Source: RUG023 sp900315435
GTDB taxonomy: Bacteria > Spirochaetota > Spirochaetia > Sphaerochaetales > Sphaerochaetaceae
Length of the DNA: 64,000 nucleotides
Reading direction: 5' to 3'
Assembly: GCA_902788205.1 (NCBI GenBank)
Contig: CADAJJ010000005.1
Span: forward strand, 1-64,000
The number at the start of each line of letters is the position of its first letter. Within the stretch, counting starts at the first letter, position 1. The position numbers and the translations under genes were made by a program. Below the pieces are notes generated by a model that saw only the letters and a list, made by a program, of their open reading frames with translations, had not been told where the DNA came from and did not search any database. Below, one piece after another: positions 1-8,302 of this stretch.

Positions 1-654
1 AGGCGACATGCTCAGGTCCTTCAGGTTGTTCATCTTCGAGAAGACGCTCAGCCGGGCATATTTGGTCACACCCGTGATGAAGACGAACCGCAGCAGGGCT
101 CCCTTCGTCTTGATCACCTGGTAGAAGTTCCCCAGCACCTGCCGCAACTTCTCGACCTCGGGGGAGAAGACGTTGTCCGACAACACCTTGTCGTACTCGT
201 CGACCAGCACGACCACTTTTCCCAGGCAGGACAGTCCGTCAATCAGGTCTGAGAACACGTCGTCGGCATGCTGGGACAGATCGGGTGCTGCAATCCCGTA
301 GGACAAGGCGACTTGCCTCATGGCTTTCTTCAGCCATGCCTCCAAGTCCTCCGCAGTGTTCCTTCCGCAGTTTCCGAAGTCGATGTGGATGATAGGGTAA
401 GGCTTCCAGTCGTAGTCCGTCTTGTCGATGGCAAGGCCTTTGAACAGCTCCCTCCTGCCTTGGAAGATCGCCTCCAATGTGGAGACCGTCAGCGTCTTCC
501 CAAACCTTCGGGGACGGGAAAGGAAGAACATGTTGCCTTCCTGACGGACAAGGGAATGCAGGTACGCAGTCTTGTCCACGTACACGTAGCCTCCTCGCCG
601 GAGATTCTCGAACGAGCCGTTCGCCGTCATGATGGGAAGCAGTTGCTTGCTCAT
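1..654 (-). CDS. AAA-ATPase-like protein (DUF1703/PF09820 type), 3' end outside window
   Basis: 218 codons are visible from an ATG at 654 and the frame stays open to base 1, so the C-terminus lies beyond the window. The N-terminus resembles the AAA-ATPase-like family common in gut bacteria: a conserved start followed by YVDKT, a Walker A-like RPRRFGKT near residue 50, and a Walker B-like VVLVDEYDK near residue 150. Members of this family usually have about 500 residues with a C-terminal PD-(D/E)XK-like nuclease domain, which cannot be seen here. Their function is not established. The gene follows phoU on the same strand with a 242-base gap, so it is probably a separate transcription unit. The family assignment rests on motif pattern recognised from memory. 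Confidence 0.8.
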   Translation of the reverse strand, partial: MSKQLLPIMTANGSFENLRRGGYVYVDKTAYLHSLVRQEGNMFFLSRPRRFGKTLTVSTLEAIFQGRRELFKGLAIDKTDYDWKPYPIIHIDFGNCGRNTAEDLEAWLKKAMRQVALSYGIAAPDLSQHADDVFSDLIDGLSCLGKVVVLVDEYDKVLSDNVFSPEVEKLRQVLGNFYQVIKTKGALLRFVFITGVTKYARLSVFSKMNNLKDLSMSP

Positions 655-896
655 GTCTCAAGCATACCACAGCCGTGTGTGGATGGCAAAGAACGCATAC
701 GGCAGACGCTCCCCCATCTGATGCATTGCCAATATCGCAACTTCAACAGCCACCGGACCTTGTCCACAAGGTCGAGTGCAACTGCCAATCATAGCGTCTG
801 AAGCTGGTTTTGACTCGCCACAGTCCAAAAAGCGTTTTGGTCACGAGAAAGTCTTGCGGTGCATGATGTCCGACAGACTCGTCTGCTCTGCACGGT
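655..896. other. Intergenic region between phoU and the AAA-ATPase-like gene
   Basis: No credible coding region was seen on either strand. On the minus strand, near 830-847, a short inverted repeat (CCAAAA / TTTTGG) could act as a weak terminator for phoU. No convincing promoter for the downstream gene was identified. Confidence 0.4.
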
Positions 897-1550
897 TTAC
901 TCGTTCAAGTTCGGTTTTTCTCCCCGCACGATATAGACAATCCAGGAACAGACACTGGTCATGTGGTCCCCAAGCCGCTCCAGTTCTTTGATGCTCGCGT
1001 AGTACTGGTACAAAGCGGAGCGGTCGGTGGCATCCTTCGGCTCGATGTCCAAGAGTTTCCGGTCCATCTCCAGCCGGAGCGCGTCCACCTTGTCGTCAAG
1101 CTTCGCCAGCTGGATAGCTTTCTGGTCGTCAGGCTCGTCCAGCAGTTCCTGGACCCCGTCGATCATCTGCCGGTCATATTGCAGCATCGCAAGGCACCCT
1201 TCCAACAGGACGGAAATCCGCTTGACGCCACAGAGCGTGGCAAACTTGACCACCATGTCCCCCACCCGTTCCAGATGGGTGACGATTTTCATGCCGGCCA
1301 CCACCGTCCTGATCGCCTTCCCGTAGGGAGCTTCGCTGACTAGGATCCGTACGCCATCGCTCTCGACCAAACTCCGCAACTGGTCGATGAAGGCGTCGTC
1401 GCTGACAATCTTCGCCATCAGGCCCATGTCGTTGTCGGCAACCGCCTGCTGTGCCTGGCTCGCCGCCTCGCCCACACGCAGGCCCATCTCCGAGACCAGT
1501 TTCGAGAACAGTTGCAGTTTCTCATCCAGTCTCGTCATCTGTTTTGCCAT
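897..1550 (-). CDS. phoU: Phosphate transport system regulator PhoU
   Basis: 217 residues, close to the usual PhoU length of 215-240. The protein is all alpha-helical in character with two PhoU-type three-helix halves; the repeats carry acidic and hydrophobic patterns such as DDAFIDQL and LERLGDHMTSVC, the second matching the ExxxxxD metal-cluster signature of PhoU. PhoU links the PstSCAB transporter to the PhoR sensor kinase and dampens phosphate uptake. I chose the ATG at 1550 (MAKQMTRL) over an upstream in-frame start at 1568 because GGAGG lies a few bases before it. It follows pstB by 14 bases, as the last gene of the pst operon. Confidence 0.93.
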   Translation of the reverse strand: MAKQMTRLDEKLQLFSKLVSEMGLRVGEAASQAQQAVADNDMGLMAKIVSDDAFIDQLRSLVESDGVRILVSEAPYGKAIRTVVAGMKIVTHLERVGDMVVKFATLCGVKRISVLLEGCLAMLQYDRQMIDGVQELLDEPDDQKAIQLAKLDDKVDALRLEMDRKLLDIEPKDATDRSALYQYYASIKELERLGDHMTSVCSWIVYIVRGEKPNLNE

Positions 1551-1564
1551 AGCTTTCCTCCTTG

Positions 1565-2335
1565 TCAACCGAAGCGCCCGCTGAGATAGTCTTCCGTCCG
1601 CTTGTCCTTGGGACGGAAGAACAGCTCCTCGGTCGGGCCATGCTCGACCAGATACCCTGTCCGTTGCCCATCAAGCAAAAAGAAACAGGTCTGGTCGCTG
1701 ATGCGGCTCGCCTGCTGCATGTTGTGGGTCACCACGACAATCGTGTAATCCTTTTTCAGCTCGGTCATCAGCCGCTCGATGTTGCTGGTGGCGATCGGAT
1801 CCAGCGCGCTGGTCGGTTCATCCATCAGGATCACCTCTGGCTTGACAGCCAGCGTGCGGGCGATGCATAGGCGCTGCTGCTGTCCGCCAGAAAGGGCAAA
1901 GGCGCTCTCCTTCAGGCGGTCCCTGACCTCGTCCCAGAGGGACGCCTGGCGCAACGATTGCTCAACCAGATCCATCAACCTGTCCCGGTTCCTCAGACCG
2001 TACAACCGTGGCCCATAGGCGACGTTGTCGAAGATCGACATGGGAAACGGGTTGGGCCGCTGGAACACCATGCCGACCCTTCTTCGGAGCTCCAGCACGT
2101 CGATATCCTCAAAAATATCCTGACCATTGAGCTCGATCGAGCCATCATGACGGCATCCATCGACCAGATCGTTCATCCGGTCAAGTTCCCTGAGAAAGGT
2201 CGATTTCCCACATCCCGAGGGGCCGATGCAGGCGGTGATGGCGTGGATGGGGATGTCCACCGTGACGTCCTTCAGCGCATGCTTTTCTCCATACCAGACC
2301 CCCAGATTGGAGATATGAAACACTGTGTCGCTCAT
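1565..2335 (-). CDS. pstB: Phosphate ABC transporter ATP-binding protein PstB
   Basis: 256 residues, normal for PstB. Walker A is GPSGCGKST (about residues 38-46), the signature is LSGGQQQRLCIARTLA, Walker B is VILMDEPTSALDP, and the switch histidine is in VVVTHNMQQA. The Q-loop region reads VGMVFQRPNPFPMSIFDNV, typical of PstB. It hydrolyses ATP at the cytoplasmic face to power phosphate import through PstA and PstC. Its start overlaps the pstA stop by 4 bases, indicating translational coupling. Confidence 0.96.
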   Translation of the reverse strand: MSDTVFHISNLGVWYGEKHALKDVTVDIPIHAITACIGPSGCGKSTFLRELDRMNDLVDGCRHDGSIELNGQDIFEDIDVLELRRRVGMVFQRPNPFPMSIFDNVAYGPRLYGLRNRDRLMDLVEQSLRQASLWDEVRDRLKESAFALSGGQQQRLCIARTLAVKPEVILMDEPTSALDPIATSNIERLMTELKKDYTIVVVTHNMQQASRISDQTCFFLLDGQRTGYLVEHGPTEELFFRPKDKRTEDYLSGRFG

Positions 2336-3753
2336 GTATGTTCCCTTCCGGCCGCCAGCCGGTTTGCGGCGAAATCAAAGACAAATACCAGGACCATCAG
2401 CACCAACGCGGTGGCAAAGGCCTTGTCCAGCCCCTGTCCTTCGGTGATGGTCAGGTAAATGTGCATGGCCAGCGTGCGTGCCGGCATCATCGGACTGGTT
2501 GCCAGCGCTGCGCCGCTTCCCACGGTATAGATCAGGGCGGCAGTCTCTCCCACCGCCCTGCCGATGGCAAGGATCATGCCGGTGACAATACCCCGTTTGG
2601 CTGCGGGAAGCACCACCTTCCAGATAGTCTCGACACGGGTCGCCCCAAGCGCGAGGCTTCCCTCACGGAGAGCGCGTGACACCGAATGAATCGCATCTTG
2701 GCTGGTGCGCACAATGGTGGGTAGCACCATCAGACTGACCGTCAGGGTTCCGCTTGCCAGGCAGAAACTCCAGTGGAACTTCTCGACAAAGACCAGCATG
2801 CCGAACAGGCCGAAGATGATCGAGGGGATGCCGTTGAGGATATCGATGGCGGCCGAGACCACCTGATAGGCTTTTCCCCGCTTGGAGTACTCTTCCAGAT
2901 AGACCGCCGATGCGATGCCAAGCGGCGCCGAGACCAATGCCACCAGCAGGATGAAGATAATCGTGTTCAGCAGGATGGTACGGATTCCACCGTATTTGCC
3001 TGACTCGATCGTGTCCTCCATCAAAAACGACATGGTCAGGTTCGGTCCCGACGTGGCTTCCCGGACTTTGAGAAAGGAGACGGATCCCTCGGGCATGCTG
3101 GTGAAGGCAGCCGCCTCCATCATCAGGAACGCTCCCTCGTTGGCAAGCAGGGAATCCAGACCATCAGCCTTGACGACCGGCGTATCAGGGCCACCGATCT
3201 CTCCCCAGGACCCGATACTCCCGGCAAGCAGCTTCTCCAGCGTTTCTTTGTCCACCGCCCCGAGCTGCTGGTTGCCGCGCAAGGCGGCAACGGCAGGATT
3301 GACGGCAAGGACCATGTTCTTGACCGACAAGAGATGAAATCCTTTGGGCGCCGAAGACGCGATGACCATGCTCCCTTTCTGAGGATGTATGGGAAGAGCC
3401 TCGGTGGTGACGATCTCGCTGGCCTTCAATCCCAAAGCCTTTGCCAATGCGGGACGGACCGAATCGTCGATGCACAGGGAAAGGGCCAGGTTGTTTCCGG
3501 TCAATGACCGCCAGCTGGGCACCCTGCCGCGCGCGACGCGTCGCAGGTCGGACCAGGAGATTTCCTTTCCGAAATTGCCGGCTACGGCAAACCCGCTCGT
3601 GGTGCCCGGCACCATGTCGTCCTCGACAATGGAGCGTTTCCAGATTCCACGGAACGCCACATATCCCAGAATCAGCACAAGAAGGATGACGGTCAGCCAC
3701 GTGCAGATATGAATGGCCAGGATCATGGCTTTATCGGATGTCTTCCGGTTCAT
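2332..3753 (-). CDS. pstA: Phosphate ABC transporter permease PstA with a large PstS-like extracytoplasmic insertion
   Basis: 473 residues, whereas PstA normally has about 280-300. The first membrane helix (residues about 12-35) and the C-terminal permease core (about 255-470) look ordinary; the permease EAA loop reads REGSLALGATRVETIWKVV. Between them, residues about 41-250 form an extra soluble segment. It contains LEKLLAGSIGSWGEIGGPD, which closely resembles LASLFAGEISNWKELGGND in the PstS encoded two genes upstream, and an earlier weaker copy (SDLRRVARGRVPSWRSLTGNN). I infer that the insert is derived from a periplasmic-binding-protein fold placed on the outer face of the transporter. Neighbours and 4-base overlaps with pstB and pstC support the PstA identity. 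Confidence 0.9.
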   Translation of the reverse strand: MNRKTSDKAMILAIHICTWLTVILLVLILGYVAFRGIWKRSIVEDDMVPGTTSGFAVAGNFGKEISWSDLRRVARGRVPSWRSLTGNNLALSLCIDDSVRPALAKALGLKASEIVTTEALPIHPQKGSMVIASSAPKGFHLLSVKNMVLAVNPAVAALRGNQQLGAVDKETLEKLLAGSIGSWGEIGGPDTPVVKADGLDSLLANEGAFLMMEAAAFTSMPEGSVSFLKVREATSGPNLTMSFLMEDTIESGKYGGIRTILLNTIIFILLVALVSAPLGIASAVYLEEYSKRGKAYQVVSAAIDILNGIPSIIFGLFGMLVFVEKFHWSFCLASGTLTVSLMVLPTIVRTSQDAIHSVSRALREGSLALGATRVETIWKVVLPAAKRGIVTGMILAIGRAVGETAALIYTVGSGAALATSPMMPARTLAMHIYLTITEGQGLDKAFATALVLMVLVFVFDFAANRLAAGREHT

Positions 3754-4622
3754 TGTTTCCTCCGGGCGATGATGACCACAAGGCCGTTGGAAACCAGAAT
3801 GCAGAGATAGAGCAGCATGGCGGTGGCGAAAAGGGCCTGCATGTGTGTTCCTTCGGCATAGCCCATGTCAGTGACAATGTTCATCGTCAGTGTCCTTCCC
3901 ATGTCGGTAAGCCGATGGAAGGCTAGAGGCGCATTGCCACCCACCAGCAGCACGGCGGTCGTCTCGCCGACTGCCCTTCCCAACCCGAGCAGGAAGGCCG
4001 AGACGATACCCTGCCTCGCGGCCGGGATAATCACCTTGAAAATCGTCTGGGTCCTGGTCGCGCCCAAACCATAGGAGGCCTCGTGCAGGGTATGGTCCAC
4101 GCTTGCCAACGACACCTCGGTAACGTTGATGATGGTGGGCATGATCATGATGGCAAGAATCAGTGCGGCGGAAAGCAGCGAGTAACCGTTGCCACCCCAG
4201 ATGATCCGGACCATCGGAACAATGACCGAGATGCCGAACAGGCCGAAGATAACCGAAGGGATTCCGGCCAGAAGGCTTACTCCTGTCTTGATCACATCCC
4301 GTTTCCACCCCTTGGAGAGCAACGCCAAATAGATGGCCGCCGAAAGGGAGAACGGTGTAGCCAGAAGAAGCGCCAAGACAGTCACCACGAGACTCGCTTC
4401 CACGAAGACGGCGATTCCATAGTGTGGTTCAGCCGCCGACGGACTCCAATCGGAGCTGAAGAGGAACTCGCCGAGTGGTATCGTGTGGAAAGCGGGAAGC
4501 CCCTCGGAAAAGAGGTAAAGCGTAATCAGGATGACTGCCGCGAGCGACACAAAGGCGGTGAGCAGCAGGATTGCCCTGAGCCCACCGTCAACACGTTTTC
4601 TTGACGAAAGTGTCATCGTCAA
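3750..4622 (-). CDS. pstC: Phosphate ABC transporter permease PstC
   Basis: 290 residues, normal for PstC, with about six membrane helices beginning at residues 15-37. It carries the characteristic GIPSVIFGLFG motif and the permease EAA loop HEASYGLGATRTQTIFKVIIP. It forms the transmembrane channel with PstA. The start overlaps the pstS stop by 4 bases, and an alternative in-frame ATG lies two codons further in. There is no insertion comparable with the one in PstA. Confidence 0.95.
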   Translation of the reverse strand: MTMTLSSRKRVDGGLRAILLLTAFVSLAAVILITLYLFSEGLPAFHTIPLGEFLFSSDWSPSAAEPHYGIAVFVEASLVVTVLALLLATPFSLSAAIYLALLSKGWKRDVIKTGVSLLAGIPSVIFGLFGISVIVPMVRIIWGGNGYSLLSAALILAIMIMPTIINVTEVSLASVDHTLHEASYGLGATRTQTIFKVIIPAARQGIVSAFLLGLGRAVGETTAVLLVGGNAPLAFHRLTDMGRTLTMNIVTDMGYAEGTHMQALFATAMLLYLCILVSNGLVVIIARRKQ

Positions 4623-5467
4623 TTGACCGGGATGAAACCCGCCTCCCCGACCAGCGACTGTCCGTCAGCGGAAAGGAGGTAATCGACAAACCGCTTCTCT
4701 CCACCCTGCGGTTCACCCTTCGTGACCAGGTACAACGCACGGCTGATCGGATAGGAGCCGTCCTTCACGTTGGCGGCGCTTGGGGTGACACCATCGATGG
4801 TCAGCACCCTGCCGCCGGCGCTGGTGACAATCTGTCCAAACGCCATGCCGATGTAGCCGACAGAGCCCGGGGTCGAGGCGACCTTCGCTGCAAGCTCCCC
4901 GTTTTCCTTGGCGACGATGGCATCTTTGCTCGGAACCTTCTTCGCCTTGTCCAGGACAATCTCTTTGAAAGAGCCGTAGGTACCGCTGGTCTCGTCGCGG
5001 ACAATCAAATGGACCGCCTCGTCATTTCCACCCAATTCTTTCCAGTTGGAAATCTCGCCAGCGAACAAGCTTGCCAGCTGGGCCATGGTCAGGTTGCTCA
5101 CCCCGACATCGCCATGCACCGCGACCGAAAGTCCGTCCAGAGCGATGGTGGTAGGAACCAGACCTGCGGAAACCTCGTTGGCCTTCAGCTCGCGGCTCGA
5201 CCCGGCAAGCGACAACGTGCCGGCCATCAGCCCCTTCAAACCGACGGAAGAACCGAGAGTCTCGTAGGAAACCTTCATGTCGGGGTTCTTGGCCTCGAAA
5301 GGCTCGATGGCCGCTTCGACAATCGGGGCGACGGTGGAAGAGCCTCCAAAGGTATAGTTCGTAACGGACACTTTCTGCGAAGCGGCGTTTTCCTTTGTTC
5401 CCGCGGCAAAGACTGCGGTGACTGCGAGAATCAGCAACCAAGAAATCGCATGTACTTTCTTTTGCAT
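4619..5467 (-). CDS. pstS: Phosphate ABC transporter substrate-binding protein PstS
   Basis: 282 residues. A signal peptide covers about residues 1-22, ending VFAAGTKENA. There is no lipobox cysteine, so the protein is probably released by signal peptidase I or held in another way. The body shows the PBP fold signature of PstS: FGGSSTVAPIVEAAI, then SLAGSSREL, then LFAGEISNWKELGGND, and VRDETSGTYGSF, which together form the phosphate-binding loops. It captures inorganic phosphate in the periplasm and delivers it to PstCA. It is the first gene of the pst operon, preceded by a promoter and Pho-box-like repeats. Confidence 0.95.
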   Translation of the reverse strand: MQKKVHAISWLLILAVTAVFAAGTKENAASQKVSVTNYTFGGSSTVAPIVEAAIEPFEAKNPDMKVSYETLGSSVGLKGLMAGTLSLAGSSRELKANEVSAGLVPTTIALDGLSVAVHGDVGVSNLTMAQLASLFAGEISNWKELGGNDEAVHLIVRDETSGTYGSFKEIVLDKAKKVPSKDAIVAKENGELAAKVASTPGSVGYIGMAFGQIVTSAGGRVLTIDGVTPSAANVKDGSYPISRALYLVTKGEPQGGEKRFVDYLLSADGQSLVGEAGFIPVN

Positions 5468-5495
5468 GTTTCTGTTTCACTCCTGTGTTGCCCCT

Positions 5496-5551
5496 ACGAT
5501 AGGAGTCTTCCTTCAGGAAATGAAAAAGAAAGTGTGAAAAAAAGATGAAAC
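5496..5551 (-). promoter_or_regulatory. pst operon promoter with Pho-box-like repeats
   Basis: Reading the minus strand, GTTTCAT (5551-5545), four bases, then TTTTCAC (5540-5534) repeats with an 11-base period, the arrangement of a PhoB box (CTGTCAT-N4-CTGTCAC). A third TTTTCAT lies at 5526-5520. A -10-like TATCGT is at 5501-5496, so the repeats sit where a -35 element would be, as in PhoB-activated promoters. No phoB/phoR gene is in the window. The site is inferred from pattern only. Confidence 0.4.
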
Positions 5552-5742
5552 GGGCTAAGGATCGGTTTTCTTGTGGAAAGTCACGAAAAGAACCACTGCA
5601 AGCGATCTCTTTTCCCCCAACCGATTTGCGGGCTATCTATCGATAGAACAACCATGGAACCATCTGCGGATTGCCATACACAACTTTTCCCAGAACCTTT
5701 TTGTGGGTATAGTAGGAGCATCTGCAAAAACGGGAGACAGCT

Positions 5743-6066
5743 ATGCTTTGTTACAATAAGGATGCCATTTTCAAGGATCTTGGCGGTGGCGTGACACGAA
5801 AGATCGTCGCTTACGACGAGGGCATGATGGTCTGTGAACTGACCTTCAAGAAGGGTGCTGTGGGCACTCCCCATCACCATCCCCACGAACAGATCGGCTA
5901 CATCATCAGCGGTTCCTTCGAGGTCACCGATGGCGAAGAGACGAAGGTCTTGAAGGCGGGGGACTGCTATCTGGTCAAGCCCGATTCGGTCCATGGAGTG
6001 AAAGCGCTGGAAGATTCCAAACTGCTCGACGTCTTTACGCCAATGCGGAAGGATTTTCTTGCCTGA
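5743..6066 (+). CDS. Small cupin-domain protein (KdgF-like)
   Basis: 107 residues forming a single cupin barrel. Metal ligands are visible as HHHPHEQ (about residues 44-50) and a later histidine in DSVHGV (about residue 86), with the glycine-rich turn GSFEVTDGEE between the motifs. The sequence pattern, including the start KDLGGGVTRKIVAY and the ending DVFTPMRKDFL, is strikingly like KdgF, which linearises 4,5-unsaturated uronates during pectin or alginate breakdown. No uronate genes are nearby, so the substrate is open. It lies alone between two operons and diverges from pst. A -10-like TATAGT is at 5708-5713 with no good -35 box. Confidence 0.85.
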   Translation: MLCYNKDAIFKDLGGGVTRKIVAYDEGMMVCELTFKKGAVGTPHHHPHEQIGYIISGSFEVTDGEETKVLKAGDCYLVKPDSVHGVKALEDSKLLDVFTPMRKDFLA

Positions 6067-6191
6067 GCGGAGCCCTGCCTTTCCTAGAGAAAGTCTGGAC
6101 ACGTTATTTATGGAAATTTCTGGAATTAGCTTGCGGGGACGCAAGAAAAAAACGAGGAAAGTTTTTTTGTCGCACTCGACAAAATCAATTG

Positions 6192-6220
6192 TAGACACAG
6201 CCATTTCACTTCCATATAAT
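6192..6220 (+). promoter_or_regulatory. Sigma-70-type promoter of the tig-clpP-clpX operon
   Basis: TAGACA (6192-6197), a 17-base spacer and a perfect TATAAT (6215-6220). Transcription should begin near 6227, giving a leader of about 100 bases before the chosen tig start. The leader holds an imperfect hairpin near 6246-6271 (GGTGTGCG pairing with CGCACGCACC, two-base bulge). Confidence 0.7.
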
Positions 6221-6325
6221 GGGTAGCGCTACACTCACGTGGAAGTGGTGTGCGTTTCTGTGCGCACGCACCTGAATGAGTCACCAAATTTCATCGTCTC
6301 TTATTTGAGACAAAAGGAAATGTAT

Positions 6326-7690
6326 ATGAGCGATGCAAAGAACATCAAGGCGCTTGAGAATTCCAGCGTTGAGCTGACGCTGACCCTTCCCGCCGCCAGA
6401 ATCGAGGAAGACTATCAGAAGTCTTTGGCCAAGTACGTGAAGAACGCGCAGATTCCGGGCTTCCGCAAAGGCCATGTCCCCGCTTCCGTTCTGGAAAAGA
6501 AATTCGGCGAGTCTCTTCGCACCGAAACCACCTTCGACACCATGGAGGCCTTTCTGAAGGAAGAGCTGGAGAAGCTGGATGACGCCCAGAAACCGCTTCC
6601 CTACTGCACCCCCGTGCTGCAGGACGAGGAAAAGCTGTTGCCGTTCAAGAAGGATACCGACGTGACCTTCTCCGTCAAATATGATGTCAAGCCGCAGTTC
6701 GAGCTTCCCCAGTACACCGGTATGAAGCTCACCATCCCCAACGTCAAGGTTACCGATGCCGACGTGGCCAAGGAACTGGACAAGCTTCGCGAGCAGAACG
6801 CCATGGTCGTCGACAAGAAGGATCGCGTCGCCGAAGACGGCAACATCGTCAACATCGACTATGTCGAGCTGGACAAGGACGGCAAGGAAGTCAAGGCCAG
6901 CGAGCGCAAGGATTTCACTTTCACCCTCGGCTCCGGCTACAACTACTATGAGATCGACAAGGAAGTCGCCGGCATGAAGGTCGGCGAGACCAAGACAATC
7001 GAGAAGAACTACCCGAAAGAGTTCAAGACCGCCGACCTGGCAGGCAAGACCGTCACCCTGAAAGTCACGCTGAAGAGCGTCAAGGTCAAGGACGTCCCCG
7101 CATTGGACGACGAGTTCGCCCAGGACATCAAGGAAGAGTACAAGACTGTCGCCGACCTGACCAAGGCCACCCGCGAGAAGCTTGAGAAGCAGCTTGCCGA
7201 CAAGCTTTCCGACGACAAGTTCGACAAGATTGCCGACGAGCTGGCCAAGAACGTCAAGATCGACCTTCCGCAGAGCATGGTCGACCTCGAGCTGGACCGC
7301 GACTGGAGCAACTATATCAGACAGACCGGCCTTTCCGAAGACCAGGTCCTGAAGTTCCTCTCCTTCCAGCAGAAGGACAAGGCAGCCCTCCAGAACGAAT
7401 GGAAGGCCGACGCCGAGAAGACCCTGCGCGTGCAGCTGGTGATGGACAAGATCAAGGAGAAGGAGAATTTCACCGTCTCTCCGGAGGAACTTGAAAAGGC
7501 CGAAAAAGAACAGCTGAAGGACGTCACCGACGAGAATCAGAAGAAATACTACCGCACCCTGCTGGAAGAGGACCTCAAGTTCAACAAGGTCAGCGATTTC
7601 CTCGAGGCGAACAACACCTTCACCCCGGACAAGGAGATGAGCTTCGACGCCTACGTCAACGGACAGGCGGCAACCGAAGCAGCAAAATAA
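6326..7690 (+). CDS. tig: Trigger factor (ribosome-associated chaperone / prolyl isomerase)
   Basis: 454 residues, typical of trigger factor. The N-terminal ribosome-binding domain holds IPGFRKGHVPASVLEKKFG, matching the GFRxGxxP ribosome-docking signature (about residues 42-60). A degenerate FKBP-type isomerase domain follows (about 155-250: VNIDYVELDKDGKEV ... FTLGSGYNYYEIDK ... VAGMKVGETKTIE), then a long helical C-terminal chaperone domain. I chose the ATG at 6326 because AAGGA is seven bases upstream; earlier in-frame starts at 6239 and 6320 lack a suitably spaced site. clpP follows after 15 bases, the usual tig-clpP-clpX order. Confidence 0.95.
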   Translation: MSDAKNIKALENSSVELTLTLPAARIEEDYQKSLAKYVKNAQIPGFRKGHVPASVLEKKFGESLRTETTFDTMEAFLKEELEKLDDAQKPLPYCTPVLQDEEKLLPFKKDTDVTFSVKYDVKPQFELPQYTGMKLTIPNVKVTDADVAKELDKLREQNAMVVDKKDRVAEDGNIVNIDYVELDKDGKEVKASERKDFTFTLGSGYNYYEIDKEVAGMKVGETKTIEKNYPKEFKTADLAGKTVTLKVTLKSVKVKDVPALDDEFAQDIKEEYKTVADLTKATREKLEKQLADKLSDDKFDKIADELAKNVKIDLPQSMVDLELDRDWSNYIRQTGLSEDQVLKFLSFQQKDKAALQNEWKADAEKTLRVQLVMDKIKEKENFTVSPEELEKAEKEQLKDVTDENQKKYYRTLLEEDLKFNKVSDFLEANNTFTPDKEMSFDAYVNGQAATEAAK

Positions 7691-7705
7691 GGAGCCATAG
7701 AAGCA

Positions 7706-8302
7706 ATGGAACGGATGCAATCGTACATCCCGATGGTCGTTGAGCAGAACGGAGTGAGAGAACGTTCGTATGACATTTTCAGCCGGCTGCTCAAGGATCG
7801 CATCGTCTTTCTCGACGGGGAAATCAACGACGCCACGGCAGATCTGGTCATCGCTCAGTTGCTGTTCCTGGAGTCCGAGGACCCGAAGAAGGACATCAGT
7901 CTCTACATCAACAGCCCAGGAGGCAGTGTGACGGCGGGACTGGCGATCTACGACACGATGCAATATCTCCAGTCCCCCGTCCAGACCATCTGCATGGGAC
8001 AGGCCGCCAGCATGGCGGCCATCCTCCTTGCAGGTGGCGCCAAAGGCAAACGCTATGTGCTTCCTTCCGCGCGGGTGATGATCCACCAGCCTTGGGGAAG
8101 CGTCGAGGGGCAGGAGACGGATATCCGCATCCAGTCCGCCGAAATGGAACGCATCAAGCGCCTTACGCTCGACATCCTTGCCCGCCACACGGGCAAGGAC
8201 CTGCAGACGTTGCAGGCGGATACGGAGCGGGACTTCTATCTGACGAGCCAGGATGCTGTCGAGTACGGAATCGTCGACAGCGTCATGCGTAGGGGGAACT
8301 GA
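7706..8302 (+). CDS. clpP: ATP-dependent Clp protease proteolytic subunit
   Basis: 198 residues, normal length. The catalytic triad is visible: Ser102 in GQAASMAA, His127 in MIHQPWG, and probably Asp172 in DTERDFYL. The oxyanion glycine stretch is INSPGGSVTAGLAIYDTM. ClpP forms the tetradecameric protease chamber that degrades substrates fed by ClpX, encoded immediately downstream with a one-base TGATG overlap. Confidence 0.97.
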   Translation: MERMQSYIPMVVEQNGVRERSYDIFSRLLKDRIVFLDGEINDATADLVIAQLLFLESEDPKKDISLYINSPGGSVTAGLAIYDTMQYLQSPVQTICMGQAASMAAILLAGGAKGKRYVLPSARVMIHQPWGSVEGQETDIRIQSAEMERIKRLTLDILARHTGKDLQTLQADTERDFYLTSQDAVEYGIVDSVMRRGN

